7,928 nucleotides of DNA from NCBI GenBank assembly GCA_945946715.1, contig CAMEWU010000105.1, positions 1-7,928 of the forward strand. The letters run 5' to 3'. The translations under genes and the position numbers were made by a program. This stretch comes from an uncultured Clostridium sp. (GTDB taxonomy: Bacteria > Bacillota > Clostridia > Lachnospirales > Lachnospiraceae). Below are positions 1-6,647 of the stretch, one piece after another. The notes below the pieces were generated by a model that did no database searches, was not told where the DNA came from, and saw only the letters and a list, made by a program, of their open reading frames with translations. Every line of letters starts with the position of its first letter. Position 1 is the stretch's first letter.

Positions 1-2609
1 TGTTTTTCAGGATAATTATATCGTTTCATATCCATAATAACATCTTCCATCTGATCCATGTCCAGATTATTGACTGCTTCAAGCATACGTTCAAACAACT
101 CAAGCAACTGCTCCTGTTGAATATAATTCTTCTTGACTGCAAGCTTTTCCTCCTCGAAAAATGGTTTCAGAATATCGATATATCCCACATATTTTTGCAA
201 CATATGATTGGTATTACTAACTATCTTTTGAATATCTCCGGCATTTCCTGCCCGTTCCAGCTCAGCCGCCATATCAGATAGTTCCATTGCCCCAATCTGC
301 CTTGATGTACTCTTAAGGGCATGCACCTCAATGGTATATGCTTTCCAGTCCTCTTTTTGTTCCAAATCCTTAATCAGCATTGATTTTGTCGATATCGCTT
401 TGTAATACTCCTTTAAGATTGTCCAGAACAATTTATCATTTCCAAGTAACTTTCTGGCAGAATCGGTATCCAAATCTCCAATCACAAGCGTCTCATTCAC
501 ATCCGTGGCTTCAGAAGATTTATTTTCATCTGTAATAGCACTGCTCTTTTCTATTTTCTCAGGAGGAAGCCACTTTTTAATCTTGGTTGCAATCGTCTTC
601 AACTCGATTGGCTTCGGAACAAAATCATTCATACCTTCTGACAGAAACAAATCCTTAGAACCATCTATCGCATTCGCTGTGAGTGCAATAATCGGTACAT
701 CATCAAAGGATGGATGCAGCCGCCGTATGATTCTGGTTGTTTCTACACCATCCAGTTCCGGCATCATATGATCCATAAAAATCAAATCAAAACGCTTCTT
801 TGCAATAAGCTCTAATGCTTTCTTTCCACTATTTGCCGTAGTAATCTGCATTTTTAACGGTTCCAACAATCCTTCTGCAACAGTAAGATTAATTGGATTA
901 TCATCTACAAGCAAAACCTCAGCTTTTGGTGCAATGAAGTCAAATTCAAACAGTTCATCCGTATCATTTATATGCATTGTTTCATCATTCAACGACATGG
1001 CAATACATGTTGTAGAAAGTGGCTTTCTGACAATTTTCAAATTTGCCACATCTGCCTTTTTATTTGAATAGAAATCCGTCAGCATTACTCCGGTAATTTC
1101 CGGATAACTACGAATAATCTGTTCTATTTGTTCATCAAAGTTATCCTCTTCCATAAACAGAAAGATTCGTTTTCCTAACAGGTCATCTCCATATGTACAC
1201 AGCAAGTCTTCAAAACGATCCGGTGCAGTAAGTGCCATGGAATTAACCCCCAGGCGATTGGTATCTGCGTAGAATTGCTTAGCAAAACACAAATTGTTAA
1301 AATACCCCACTGCAGCAAGAGAATCCGCATTCTTCACCTGAATAGCCGGTTCCCAGGATAATATCTTTTGCGGGAGTTCAAAGAAAAACGTAGTTCCCTT
1401 TTCGTAGATACTATCCACCTGGATACTGCCATCCATCAGATTCAAAAGCTGCTGGCTGATTGCTAAGCCCAGTCCGGTTCCCTCAATATTGCGGTTTCGT
1501 TTGCTATCCACCTGTTGAAATGAATGAAATATTTTATCTAAATCATTTTCTTTAATACCAATACCCGTGTCTTTTACCGCAACTTTCATCCGAATGGTAT
1601 CTTCATCTATCTTATCATAATCTACAATAATATCCACATGCCCATGCTGGGTGAACTTGACCGCATTATTAGCCAGATTGATAAGGATTTGCCGAATCCT
1701 TAAATCATCTCCATACAAAAGTCTTGGAAACGAAGGGGAAATTCTTAAAAGTAATTCTATATTCTTATCTTTTAACCGAGTCATAACAATGTTTGCCACA
1801 TCATTGAACAAGGATAGCGGTTCATATTCTACCGGCTGGATGTCCATCTTCCCGGAATCAATCTTTGAAAAGTCCAGTATATCATTGATAATATTCAACA
1901 ATGCCTTTCCTGAAGTTTTAATCTGTGTAATATACTCCCTGGCAGCAGGCGTAAGTTCTTCTCGCAGTGCCATCTCTGCCATTCCTATAACGGCATTCAT
2001 AGGCGTTCTGATTTCATGACTCATATTTGCCAAAAAATCAGACTTCAAGTTAGCCGTACGCTCAATCTCTTTATTTGCTTCCAACGCCATATACTTACCA
2101 TAAGCAATATCTGACAAAACACTGGCAATGGTAAACAGAAATTCCGAAGCCCCTTCTATTTGAGTCCGATCCAAAATCGGAACCTTGTCCAAAGCCTCCC
2201 AATACGCTTCAAAATCAATATCCAGATCCTTTGCTACAGCACGAATAAATTCCTTTTTCGGTTTTTCTACCAATACCTGACCACCGATAAAGCAACCAAT
2301 CAACTGTCCATCTGCAACAATCGGAGCCGCAAAATCTATCAGTCCGGAGTGACACATATAGGTTGTCGCCTTTCCGGTTTTCAATGTAGATTCTGCACCA
2401 AATCTGTCACATTGCTCACAACGTTCACAACCTACCTTGCTTTTTCTGGTATATTTCATGCAATAATCCGTAAAACCGGAGCCTTCTGTCACCGGTTTGC
2501 CATCCGCATCCGTGGTCAGTGCTGCCATCCCCGTCATTCTGGAAAAGGAATCCTGAATCTTCTGCAGAAGATTTACATCAATTAAATCAATCAAATATAG
2601 CTTTTGCAT
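1..2609 (-). CDS. PocR-domain hybrid histidine kinase (HisKA-HATPase-pseudoREC-REC-Hpt), 3' end outside window
   Basis: Probable cytoplasmic sensor kinase; 869 codons are visible and the C-terminus lies beyond position 1. Residues 1-165 resemble the PocR sensory domain, with C50, a C61-x2-C64-x2-C67 cluster and C86 followed by SGLIDFAAPI. HisKA follows, with NMSHEIRTP and phospho-acceptor H198. The HATPase domain has N311/N315 in the N-box, DTGIG at 347-351 and GTGLGLA from 377. Residues about 415-545 look like a degenerate receiver that keeps a Lys-Pro (RKPLS) but has no phospho-Asp. A true receiver has D569/D570, D613 (in FMDHMMPELDG) and K666 (VPKPI). An Hpt domain carries H763 in HALKSTSRQIG. 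A further helical segment starts near residue 826. I see no membrane segment. Start ATG at 2609, 20 bp after the regulator stop, so the two are likely co-transcribed. PocR is known as a predicted sensor of small hydrocarbon-derived ligands; the ligand here is unknown. Confidence 0.93.
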   Translation of the reverse strand, partial: MQKLYLIDLIDVNLLQKIQDSFSRMTGMAALTTDADGKPVTEGSGFTDYCMKYTRKSKVGCERCEQCDRFGAESTLKTGKATTYMCHSGLIDFAAPIVADGQLIGCFIGGQVLVEKPKKEFIRAVAKDLDIDFEAYWEALDKVPILDRTQIEGASEFLFTIASVLSDIAYGKYMALEANKEIERTANLKSDFLANMSHEIRTPMNAVIGMAEMALREELTPAAREYITQIKTSGKALLNIINDILDFSKIDSGKMDIQPVEYEPLSLFNDVANIVMTRLKDKNIELLLRISPSFPRLLYGDDLRIRQILINLANNAVKFTQHGHVDIIVDYDKIDEDTIRMKVAVKDTGIGIKENDLDKIFHSFQQVDSKRNRNIEGTGLGLAISQQLLNLMDGSIQVDSIYEKGTTFFFELPQKILSWEPAIQVKNADSLAAVGYFNNLCFAKQFYADTNRLGVNSMALTAPDRFEDLLCTYGDDLLGKRIFLFMEEDNFDEQIEQIIRSYPEITGVMLTDFYSNKKADVANLKIVRKPLSTTCIAMSLNDETMHINDTDELFEFDFIAPKAEVLLVDDNPINLTVAEGLLEPLKMQITTANSGKKALELIAKKRFDLIFMDHMMPELDGVETTRIIRRLHPSFDDVPIIALTANAIDGSKDLFLSEGMNDFVPKPIELKTIATKIKKWLPPEKIEKSSAITDENKSSEATDVNETLVIGDLDTDSARKLLGNDKLFWTILKEYYKAISTKSMLIKDLEQKEDWKAYTIEVHALKSTSRQIGAMELSDMAAELERAGNAGDIQKIVSNTNHMLQKYVGYIDILKPFFEEEKLAVKKNYIQQEQLLELFERMLEAVNNLDMDQMEDVIMDMKRYNYPEK

Positions 2610-2615
2610 TATTCG

Positions 2616-2620
2616 CCCCC
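2616..2620 (-). promoter_or_regulatory. Atypical G-run ribosome binding site of the hybrid kinase
   Basis: On the minus strand a run of five G lies 6 nt before the kinase ATG (2609), inside the 20-bp gap after the regulator stop. It differs from the AAGGAG-type sites of the neighbouring genes. It supports the chosen start but suggests that kinase translation may be weaker than, or coupled to, that of the regulator. The last point is inference. Confidence 0.45.
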
Positions 2621-2629
2621 GTGAATCTA

Positions 2630-3424
2630 CTAAATAAACTTTTCTATGGTTCCAAGCAGCTTATCTTTATCAATCGGCTTTAACAGATACCCTTGTGGTT
2701 TTAACACAAGTGCCTGCCTGATTTTTTCTTTTTCCGTAATTCCGGTAAGAAAGATGATTGGTATATCTGATAATGCATTATTTTCTCGTATCTTTTTCAT
2801 GACTTCAGGGCCATTTTCACCCGGCATTTCATAATCCAAGAGAATCAAGTTCGTTTTTTTTGTTTCTAAAAATTTATGTGCAATTTTGCCACTAATTGCA
2901 GTTGCAACATCGTATTGTTCATGTAGGTGCTCTTTGATCAGCTTAAGCATAATTGGATCATCATCAATAACCAATACATGCTTTCTTTCATCTTTTGCTT
3001 TAACAGCTGCCAGCTTCTCCTGAAGTAGCTTCTGTTCCTCTCTTTCTTTTTCCACATCTTCCATATACTCAAGAATTTTTTCTTTGATTCCACTGGCAGA
3101 GATAGGCTTCGCTAATACAAGATCTTCCATATAAATCGCTACCTTTTGGAAATTCTCACAATCTTCTTGAGAACCAACAATAACTGTAACCACTCCATCT
3201 CTGGTAAGTCTTCTCTTATGCTCCATAATCTTTATTAAATCATCTCTTGATTCGTTCTTTAAGCAATATACAAAGATATCCGGCTTATAAGTATCCAAAT
3301 GATGAATGACATCTTCATATCGGACAGATGTTGTCACCAAATAAAAAACATCACTCATATGATTAAAAAAATCATCTATAATTGCATTATTCTTCCCTGC
3401 TAACAGTATCTTGTATTTTTTCAT
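2630..3424 (-). CDS. Response regulator with tandem receivers (degenerate REC + REC), no output domain
   Basis: 264 residues. The C-terminal receiver (about 148-264) is complete: acidic pocket D154/D155 (VIDDDP), phospho-acceptor D197 (LLDYEMPGENG), T227 (FLTGIT) and K249 (LLKPID). The N-terminal 1-120 has receiver-like length and pattern, but the acidic pair is replaced by AGKN and the phospho-Asp position appears to be C54 (IFVYC); it keeps a Lys-Pro (K106). A charged, probably coiled-coil linker (about 118-148) joins them. No DNA-binding, GGDEF or other effector domain is present, so output is likely by protein-protein contact or as a phosphorelay acceptor. An AAGGAGG site at 3431-3437 sits 6 nt before the ATG. 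It is first in an operon with the hybrid kinase downstream, its likely phosphodonor. Confidence 0.93.
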   Translation of the reverse strand: MKKYKILLAGKNNAIIDDFFNHMSDVFYLVTTSVRYEDVIHHLDTYKPDIFVYCLKNESRDDLIKIMEHKRRLTRDGVVTVIVGSQEDCENFQKVAIYMEDLVLAKPISASGIKEKILEYMEDVEKEREEQKLLQEKLAAVKAKDERKHVLVIDDDPIMLKLIKEHLHEQYDVATAISGKIAHKFLETKKTNLILLDYEMPGENGPEVMKKIRENNALSDIPIIFLTGITEKEKIRQALVLKPQGYLLKPIDKDKLLGTIEKFI

Positions 3425-3478
3425 ACAGCCCCTCCTTAAATACCTTTATCTTGTTGTAAAAGTTTCCTCTCTATCTAT

Positions 3479-3507
3479 AATTTATCGTAAATCCGCTATT
3501 AATTCAA
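3479..3507 (-). promoter_or_regulatory. Candidate sigma-A promoter of the regulator-kinase operon
   Basis: Minus strand: TTGAAT (3507-3502), a 17-nt spacer, then TAAATT (3484-3479). Each hexamer matches the consensus at 4 of 6 positions. The predicted transcript would start near 3472, about 48 nt before the regulator ATG. It is the best-spaced pair I see in this 114-bp gap, but in AT-rich DNA such matches are easy to find. Confidence 0.35.
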
Positions 3508-3532
3508 CGATATCTATACAATTAGTTGAATT
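3501..3532. repeat. 8-bp perfect inverted repeat between the CapA gene and the regulator gene
   Basis: AATTCAAC at 3501-3508 and GTTGAATT at 3525-3532 are exact reverse complements separated by 16 bp. The left arm covers the candidate -35 hexamer of the regulator promoter, so it could be an operator. It also lies just after the CapA stop codon, but the stem is AT-rich and no T-run follows it on the minus strand, so it does not look like an intrinsic terminator. Confidence 0.4.
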
Positions 3533-3538
3533 TTAATA

Positions 3539-4666
3539 TTAAAAAATGGTATCCTCATAGGTGGAACTATACTGACGCAGTCGCTCTATGACCCGTTCTG
3601 CATCTTCTCCCACTAATGGGGTAGGCTGATATGTATTACAGTTTTGCTTTGAAGAAATGCTACAGGGCACTACATTGCTTTCCCCGTATGATACCGTTCC
3701 GTCTTCTTCTACAAGAAATGTCTGCTGAAAAATAAAAGTATCCTTATCCGCTGGATTACGGTTGGCACCAAAACTGAAATTTCCCAAACTGTAACAAATA
3801 ACCTTACCCTTGTATTCTTCAATTCCCTGAATCACATGAGGATGACTGCCAACTACAATATCTGCACCGCTATCAATAGCAAAATGGGAAATACTTTCCT
3901 GAACAGCATTACTGTAGTTTTCTTTCTCTGTTCCATAATGAAACATAATGCAGACAATCTGTGAACCCTTTTCCCGTTCTGCCTCTATCTCTGCCTGAAT
4001 CTGGTCTCGAAGCCACTTAGAGTCCCCCCAGACACTATAACCTAAACAGGATACCGTTACGCCATCAACCTCTGTCTGACAGCTATATCCCTCACCACAA
4101 TATTCTATATCATTTGCTGATAACAGCCCTATTGTCTCCTGAAACCCGGAAGTTCCACAATCCATAATATGATTATTCGTAATATTGCACACCTCAATGG
4201 AACCTTCTGTCAGAACATTTACATATTCCGGTTCTCCCTTAATAGGAAATTCTTTATCCACTACTAAGGGCTGTGACGTTAATGCCCCCTCCAGATTCAC
4301 AAATGTAATATCATCATTTTCGAAGATATCTTTTACATTTGCCATAAAAAATGAATTACCATATTGATTATAGTAATCTATAAACTGTCCTCCGGAACCC
4401 TGTCCTTCATATCCCCCCAAGGTACAATCTCCGGCAAAGGAAATGGTCACGGTCTTTTTCGGTGTTTCTGTAGTTGCTTCAGTGGTTGTTTCTGTAGTAG
4501 CCTCCCTAGTTGTTTCTGTAGTAACTTTCATACTATTTTTATCCACCATGGCAGCAATCATTTCTTCCGTCTGTATATCCTGTCCCTCATAATCAACGCT
4601 ATCACAACCACTAAGAAACAGCATACCCACACATAAAATTCCTATCCCCAATCTACTTGCTCTCAT
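3539..4666 (-). CDS. CapA-family (PGA_cap) surface lipoprotein, metallophosphatase-like
   Basis: 375 residues. A lipoprotein signal peptide ends in the lipobox LSGC (C21), predicting an extracellular, membrane-anchored protein. Residues 49-72 are a Thr/Glu-rich tandem-repeat linker. The rest matches the CapA/PgsA poly-gamma-glutamate family with its calcineurin-like fold: FAGDCTLGG (D80), FVNLEGALT (E126), NITNNHIMD (N165, H166), FHYGTE (H243), GSHPHVIQG (H275, H277) and YSLGNFSFG near 292-300. The expected metal-ligand set therefore seems intact. Family members are linked to poly-gamma-glutamate capsule synthesis, but no capB/capC/pgsBC partner is present here, so the substrate is unknown. 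The ATG at 4666 follows AAAGGAGAAGG (4670-4680). It lies 51 bp downstream of the MATE gene on the same strand, so it is probably in the same transcript. Confidence 0.9.
   Translation of the reverse strand: MRASRLGIGILCVGMLFLSGCDSVDYEGQDIQTEEMIAAMVDKNSMKVTTETTREATTETTTEATTETPKKTVTISFAGDCTLGGYEGQGSGGQFIDYYNQYGNSFFMANVKDIFENDDITFVNLEGALTSQPLVVDKEFPIKGEPEYVNVLTEGSIEVCNITNNHIMDCGTSGFQETIGLLSANDIEYCGEGYSCQTEVDGVTVSCLGYSVWGDSKWLRDQIQAEIEAEREKGSQIVCIMFHYGTEKENYSNAVQESISHFAIDSGADIVVGSHPHVIQGIEEYKGKVICYSLGNFSFGANRNPADKDTFIFQQTFLVEEDGTVSYGESNVVPCSISSKQNCNTYQPTPLVGEDAERVIERLRQYSSTYEDTIF
4463..4522 (-). repeat. 24-bp in-frame tandem repeat encoding the Thr/Glu-rich linker of the CapA lipoprotein
   Basis: Two full 24-bp units (4499-4522 and 4475-4498) and a 12-bp partial unit (4463-4474) encode TTETTREA, TTETTTEA and TTET. 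The two full units share an identical 14-bp part (GTTGTTTCTGTAGT on the plus strand), and the partial unit repeats its last 12 bases. The linker would hold the catalytic domain away from the lipid anchor; copy number could vary between strains by slippage. Confidence 0.75.
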
Positions 4667-4717
4667 TTACCTTCTCCTTTATCGCCCTTGTTATTACTCC
4701 ATCCGTTTTTCAGGTAT

Positions 4718-6109
4718 CTATGCTACAGCGTGGGAAAATACCTTTTTCCGAATTAACAAGTATACTGTAATCATAGCAGTTCCTGTTAATACCCAGGAAA
4801 CCGGATATACATTCATCAACCAGTTAAAGGATGGGAAGTAATGAAATACTGTAAAAAGCCACAGCAATCGAAAGCCACAGGACCCCAGAATCGTAATCAC
4901 AGTTGGAAGCAATGAATATCCGATTCCCCGCAAACCGGCTCCTGATATCTCATACGTTCCGGTCAGACATTCCAACATCATCACATGAGTCATTCGTATC
5001 ATGGCATATTCAATCACTGCCGGATCATCCGTAAATATCTGAATAAATAAATGTCTCCCCAATATAAAAGTGGTACTGGTTATGGCACAGATGCCCATAC
5101 CCATAATTAAGCAAAGCCGGTATACCTGTCTGCACCTGTCATACTGCTTTGCTCCATAATTCTGACTGGTAAATGTAACCATTGTCTGATTAAATGCATT
5201 AATCACAAAATAAGTACAATATTCAAAATTCAAGGCTACTGCCGACCCGGCAATGGCACTGGGTCCAAATCCGTTAATGGCTGATTGAATACATACATTA
5301 GACAACGAAAATACCATTCCCTGAATACCCGCAGGTAAACCAATCCGGATTACTTTTCCTAAATCATGCTTATTAAATCTTAATCTTGACAGATGCAGGC
5401 GAATACTTTCTTCTTCATGCATTAATATCCAAGTCACAATTCCGGAACTAACCATATTTGCTACCACTGTAGCAATTGCTACACCTGCCACATTTAGGCG
5501 AAATCCAAGCACCAGTATAACATTTAGCACCACATTGATGATTCCCGAAATAATCAGGCACATCAACGGTCGTTTGGTGTCACCGATACTTCGCAGAATG
5601 GCAGAACCAAAGTTATACACCATAACAAATGGCATTCCCAGCATATAAATTCTCAAATAAAGAATGGCCTGTGCCAGAATGTCTTCCGGTGTCTTTATTA
5701 AAATCAATACCGGCTTTGCAAAGCTGATTCCAATTATTAACATAAAAATGCCACAGAATATTGCCAAAAGCATTACCGTATGAACCACTTCCTGCAGCTT
5801 ATCCTTTTTCTGTTGCCCAATATAGTTGGCAATTACAACATTTGCCCCTACAGATAAGCCTACAAATAAGTTAATCAACAGGTTAATCACTGCACTGTTG
5901 GCACCCACTGCAGCCAAAGCATTGCTGCTTGCATATTTACCTACGACTGCTACATCTGCAGAATTAAATAACTGTTGTAGTATGCTACTGGCTGCCAAAG
6001 GCAGTGCAACCATCAAAATCTTATTCCATAATGAACCATGGGTCATGTCCATTTGCTTCGACTTGTGTTCCTGTCCATTTTTTATCTTTTCTTCATTGGT
6101 CTGATTCAT
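4718..6109 (-). CDS. MATE-family efflux transporter
   Basis: 463 residues, a normal length for MATE exporters. After a hydrophilic N-terminus of about 25 residues come two related halves of hydrophobic segments (about 28-225 and 250-455), consistent with 12 membrane helices. Family features include the first-helix region ALPLAASSILQQLFNSADV, ALAAVGANS after it, and the second-half start GLPAGIQGMVFSLSN. MATE proteins expel cationic drugs or metabolites in exchange for Na+ or H+; the substrate here cannot be read from sequence. Start chosen at 6109; the ribosome site before it is weak (AAAAGAGA), and Met at residue 20 has no better one. It is first of a likely two-gene unit with the CapA lipoprotein, and divergent from the 6256 gene. 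Confidence 0.93.
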   Translation of the reverse strand: MNQTNEEKIKNGQEHKSKQMDMTHGSLWNKILMVALPLAASSILQQLFNSADVAVVGKYASSNALAAVGANSAVINLLINLFVGLSVGANVVIANYIGQQKKDKLQEVVHTVMLLAIFCGIFMLIIGISFAKPVLILIKTPEDILAQAILYLRIYMLGMPFVMVYNFGSAILRSIGDTKRPLMCLIISGIINVVLNVILVLGFRLNVAGVAIATVVANMVSSGIVTWILMHEEESIRLHLSRLRFNKHDLGKVIRIGLPAGIQGMVFSLSNVCIQSAINGFGPSAIAGSAVALNFEYCTYFVINAFNQTMVTFTSQNYGAKQYDRCRQVYRLCLIMGMGICAITSTTFILGRHLFIQIFTDDPAVIEYAMIRMTHVMMLECLTGTYEISGAGLRGIGYSLLPTVITILGSCGFRLLWLFTVFHYFPSFNWLMNVYPVSWVLTGTAMITVYLLIRKKVFSHAVA

Positions 6110-6172
6110 GTTACAAAGTCTCTTTTCAACTACTATAATTATAAGAAAGCTTCGTTATCCTTCTTTGCGTAC

Positions 6173-6201
6173 AATTTAGCACATTTTCCTCTGCGTTGCA
6201 A
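6173..6201 (-). promoter_or_regulatory. Candidate promoter of the MATE-CapA unit, extended -10 type
   Basis: Minus strand: TTGCAA (6201-6196), a 17-nt spacer ending in TGC, then TAAATT (6178-6173). The TGn directly before the -10 gives an extended -10 motif. Predicted start near 6166, giving a leader of about 57 nt before the MATE ATG. The -35 hexamer is the same six base pairs used by the opposite promoter. Confidence 0.5.
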
Positions 6202-6224
6202 TTACCCTATAAGAATGCTATAAT
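6196..6224 (+). promoter_or_regulatory. Strong sigma-A-like promoter of the 6256-ung unit, extended -10 type
   Basis: TTGCAA (6196-6201), a 17-nt spacer, then the perfect consensus TATAAT (6219-6224) directly preceded by TGC, an extended -10. Predicted start near 6231, about 25 nt before the ATG at 6256. This is the best promoter match in the window. Confidence 0.75.
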
Positions 6225-6242
6225 TCTTCTATTAAAAAATGT

Positions 6243-6250
6243 AGGAAGGA
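6243..6250 (+). promoter_or_regulatory. Ribosome binding site fixing the start of the 6256 gene
   Basis: AGGAAGGA lies 5 nt before the ATG at 6256. It decides this start against the in-frame ATG at 6196, which lies inside the promoter -35 hexamer region and upstream of the predicted transcription start. Confidence 0.8.
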
Positions 6251-6255
6251 TACCC

Positions 6256-6627
6256 ATGGGACTATTTAAAAAACCGCTTACACCGGAAGAACTGGAACAG
6301 CAAAGGCGTTATGAAGAATCGAAACCAAGATTACTAAACCTTCATAATACCTCTAAAATTATTTTTTATATTGATAGTGTTACCACAGATTCTCTTTCTC
6401 AAAAACAGATATTAATTGGAGAAATCGGAATTGGTCAGCTTCAGGCGGGAGATTGTATGGAAATATACTCTTGTGAAGGTTTGCCGGTTGGCACTATGAT
6501 TGTAGATAAATGGGAGGAACAGGCGGAGCGACATGCCATCATTGGAGATACCATCCGAATCCTTTGCTTTCCAAAAGAACAATGGGACGGATATACCCCG
6601 GGGCAAATTCTGGCAAAAAAGAAATAA
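6256..6627 (+). CDS. Small protein resembling an isolated EF-Tu domain-2 beta-barrel
   Basis: 123 residues, predicted cytosolic, no signal peptide or membrane segment. Residues 1-25 are a charged, probably helical tail (MGLFKKPLTPEELEQQRR). Residues about 35-121 follow the plan of the second domain of translational GTPases. GEIGIGQLQAGDCMEI (55-70) parallels the EF-Tu pattern G-x-[VI]-x-x-G-x-[IL]-x-x-G-[DE]-x-x-E-I. AIIGDTIRILC (94-104) parallels the AGENVGVLL stretch, and TPGQILAKKK (114-123) parallels ERGQVLAKP. No GTPase domain is present. I do not know a named function; binding to a translation component or another OB/barrel role is possible. It has its own strong promoter, and ung starts 20 bp downstream, so the two are likely co-transcribed. 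The similarity call is from memory of EF-Tu and is an inference. Confidence 0.85.
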   Translation: MGLFKKPLTPEELEQQRRYEESKPRLLNLHNTSKIIFYIDSVTTDSLSQKQILIGEIGIGQLQAGDCMEIYSCEGLPVGTMIVDKWEEQAERHAIIGDTIRILCFPKEQWDGYTPGQILAKKK

Positions 6628-6635
6628 TCCATGAG

Positions 6636-6642
6636 AAAGGAG
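6636..6642 (+). promoter_or_regulatory. Ribosome binding site fixing the ung start
   Basis: AAAGGAG lies 5 nt before the ATG at 6648, in the 20-bp gap after the preceding stop. It decides this start over the in-frame ATG at 6510, which lies inside the previous gene and would add 46 residues unlike any part of the Ung family. Confidence 0.85.
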
Positions 6643-6647
6643 CCGTT

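Noticed and set aside
505..2019. Open frames of 88 and 122 codons on the plus strand (505-771 and 1651-2019)
   Set aside because: Both are antisense to the kinase receiver and HisKA/HATPase domains and have low-complexity, non-family sequence.
2160..2585. 141-codon open frame on the plus strand
   Set aside because: It lies entirely opposite the PocR domain of the kinase, whose frame continues with clear motifs; no ribosome site and no recognisable protein.
3501..3532. Inverted repeat as an intrinsic terminator of the CapA gene
   Set aside because: The stem is mostly A/T with a 16-nt loop and no T-run follows on the minus strand.
4364..4636. 90-codon Cys-rich open frame on the plus strand
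   Set aside because: The Cys/Ser/Phe-rich run is the reverse complement of the Thr-rich repeat and signal peptide of the CapA lipoprotein.
6138..6143. TATAAT on the minus strand as the MATE promoter -10
   Set aside because: No -35-like hexamer at 16-18 nt (only AAAGAA) and no TGn before it; the pair at 6173-6201 is much better.
6196..6255. Upstream in-frame ATG (6196) as the start of the small protein
   Set aside because: It overlaps the -35 hexamer and lies before the predicted transcription start, while the ATG at 6256 has a good ribosome site.
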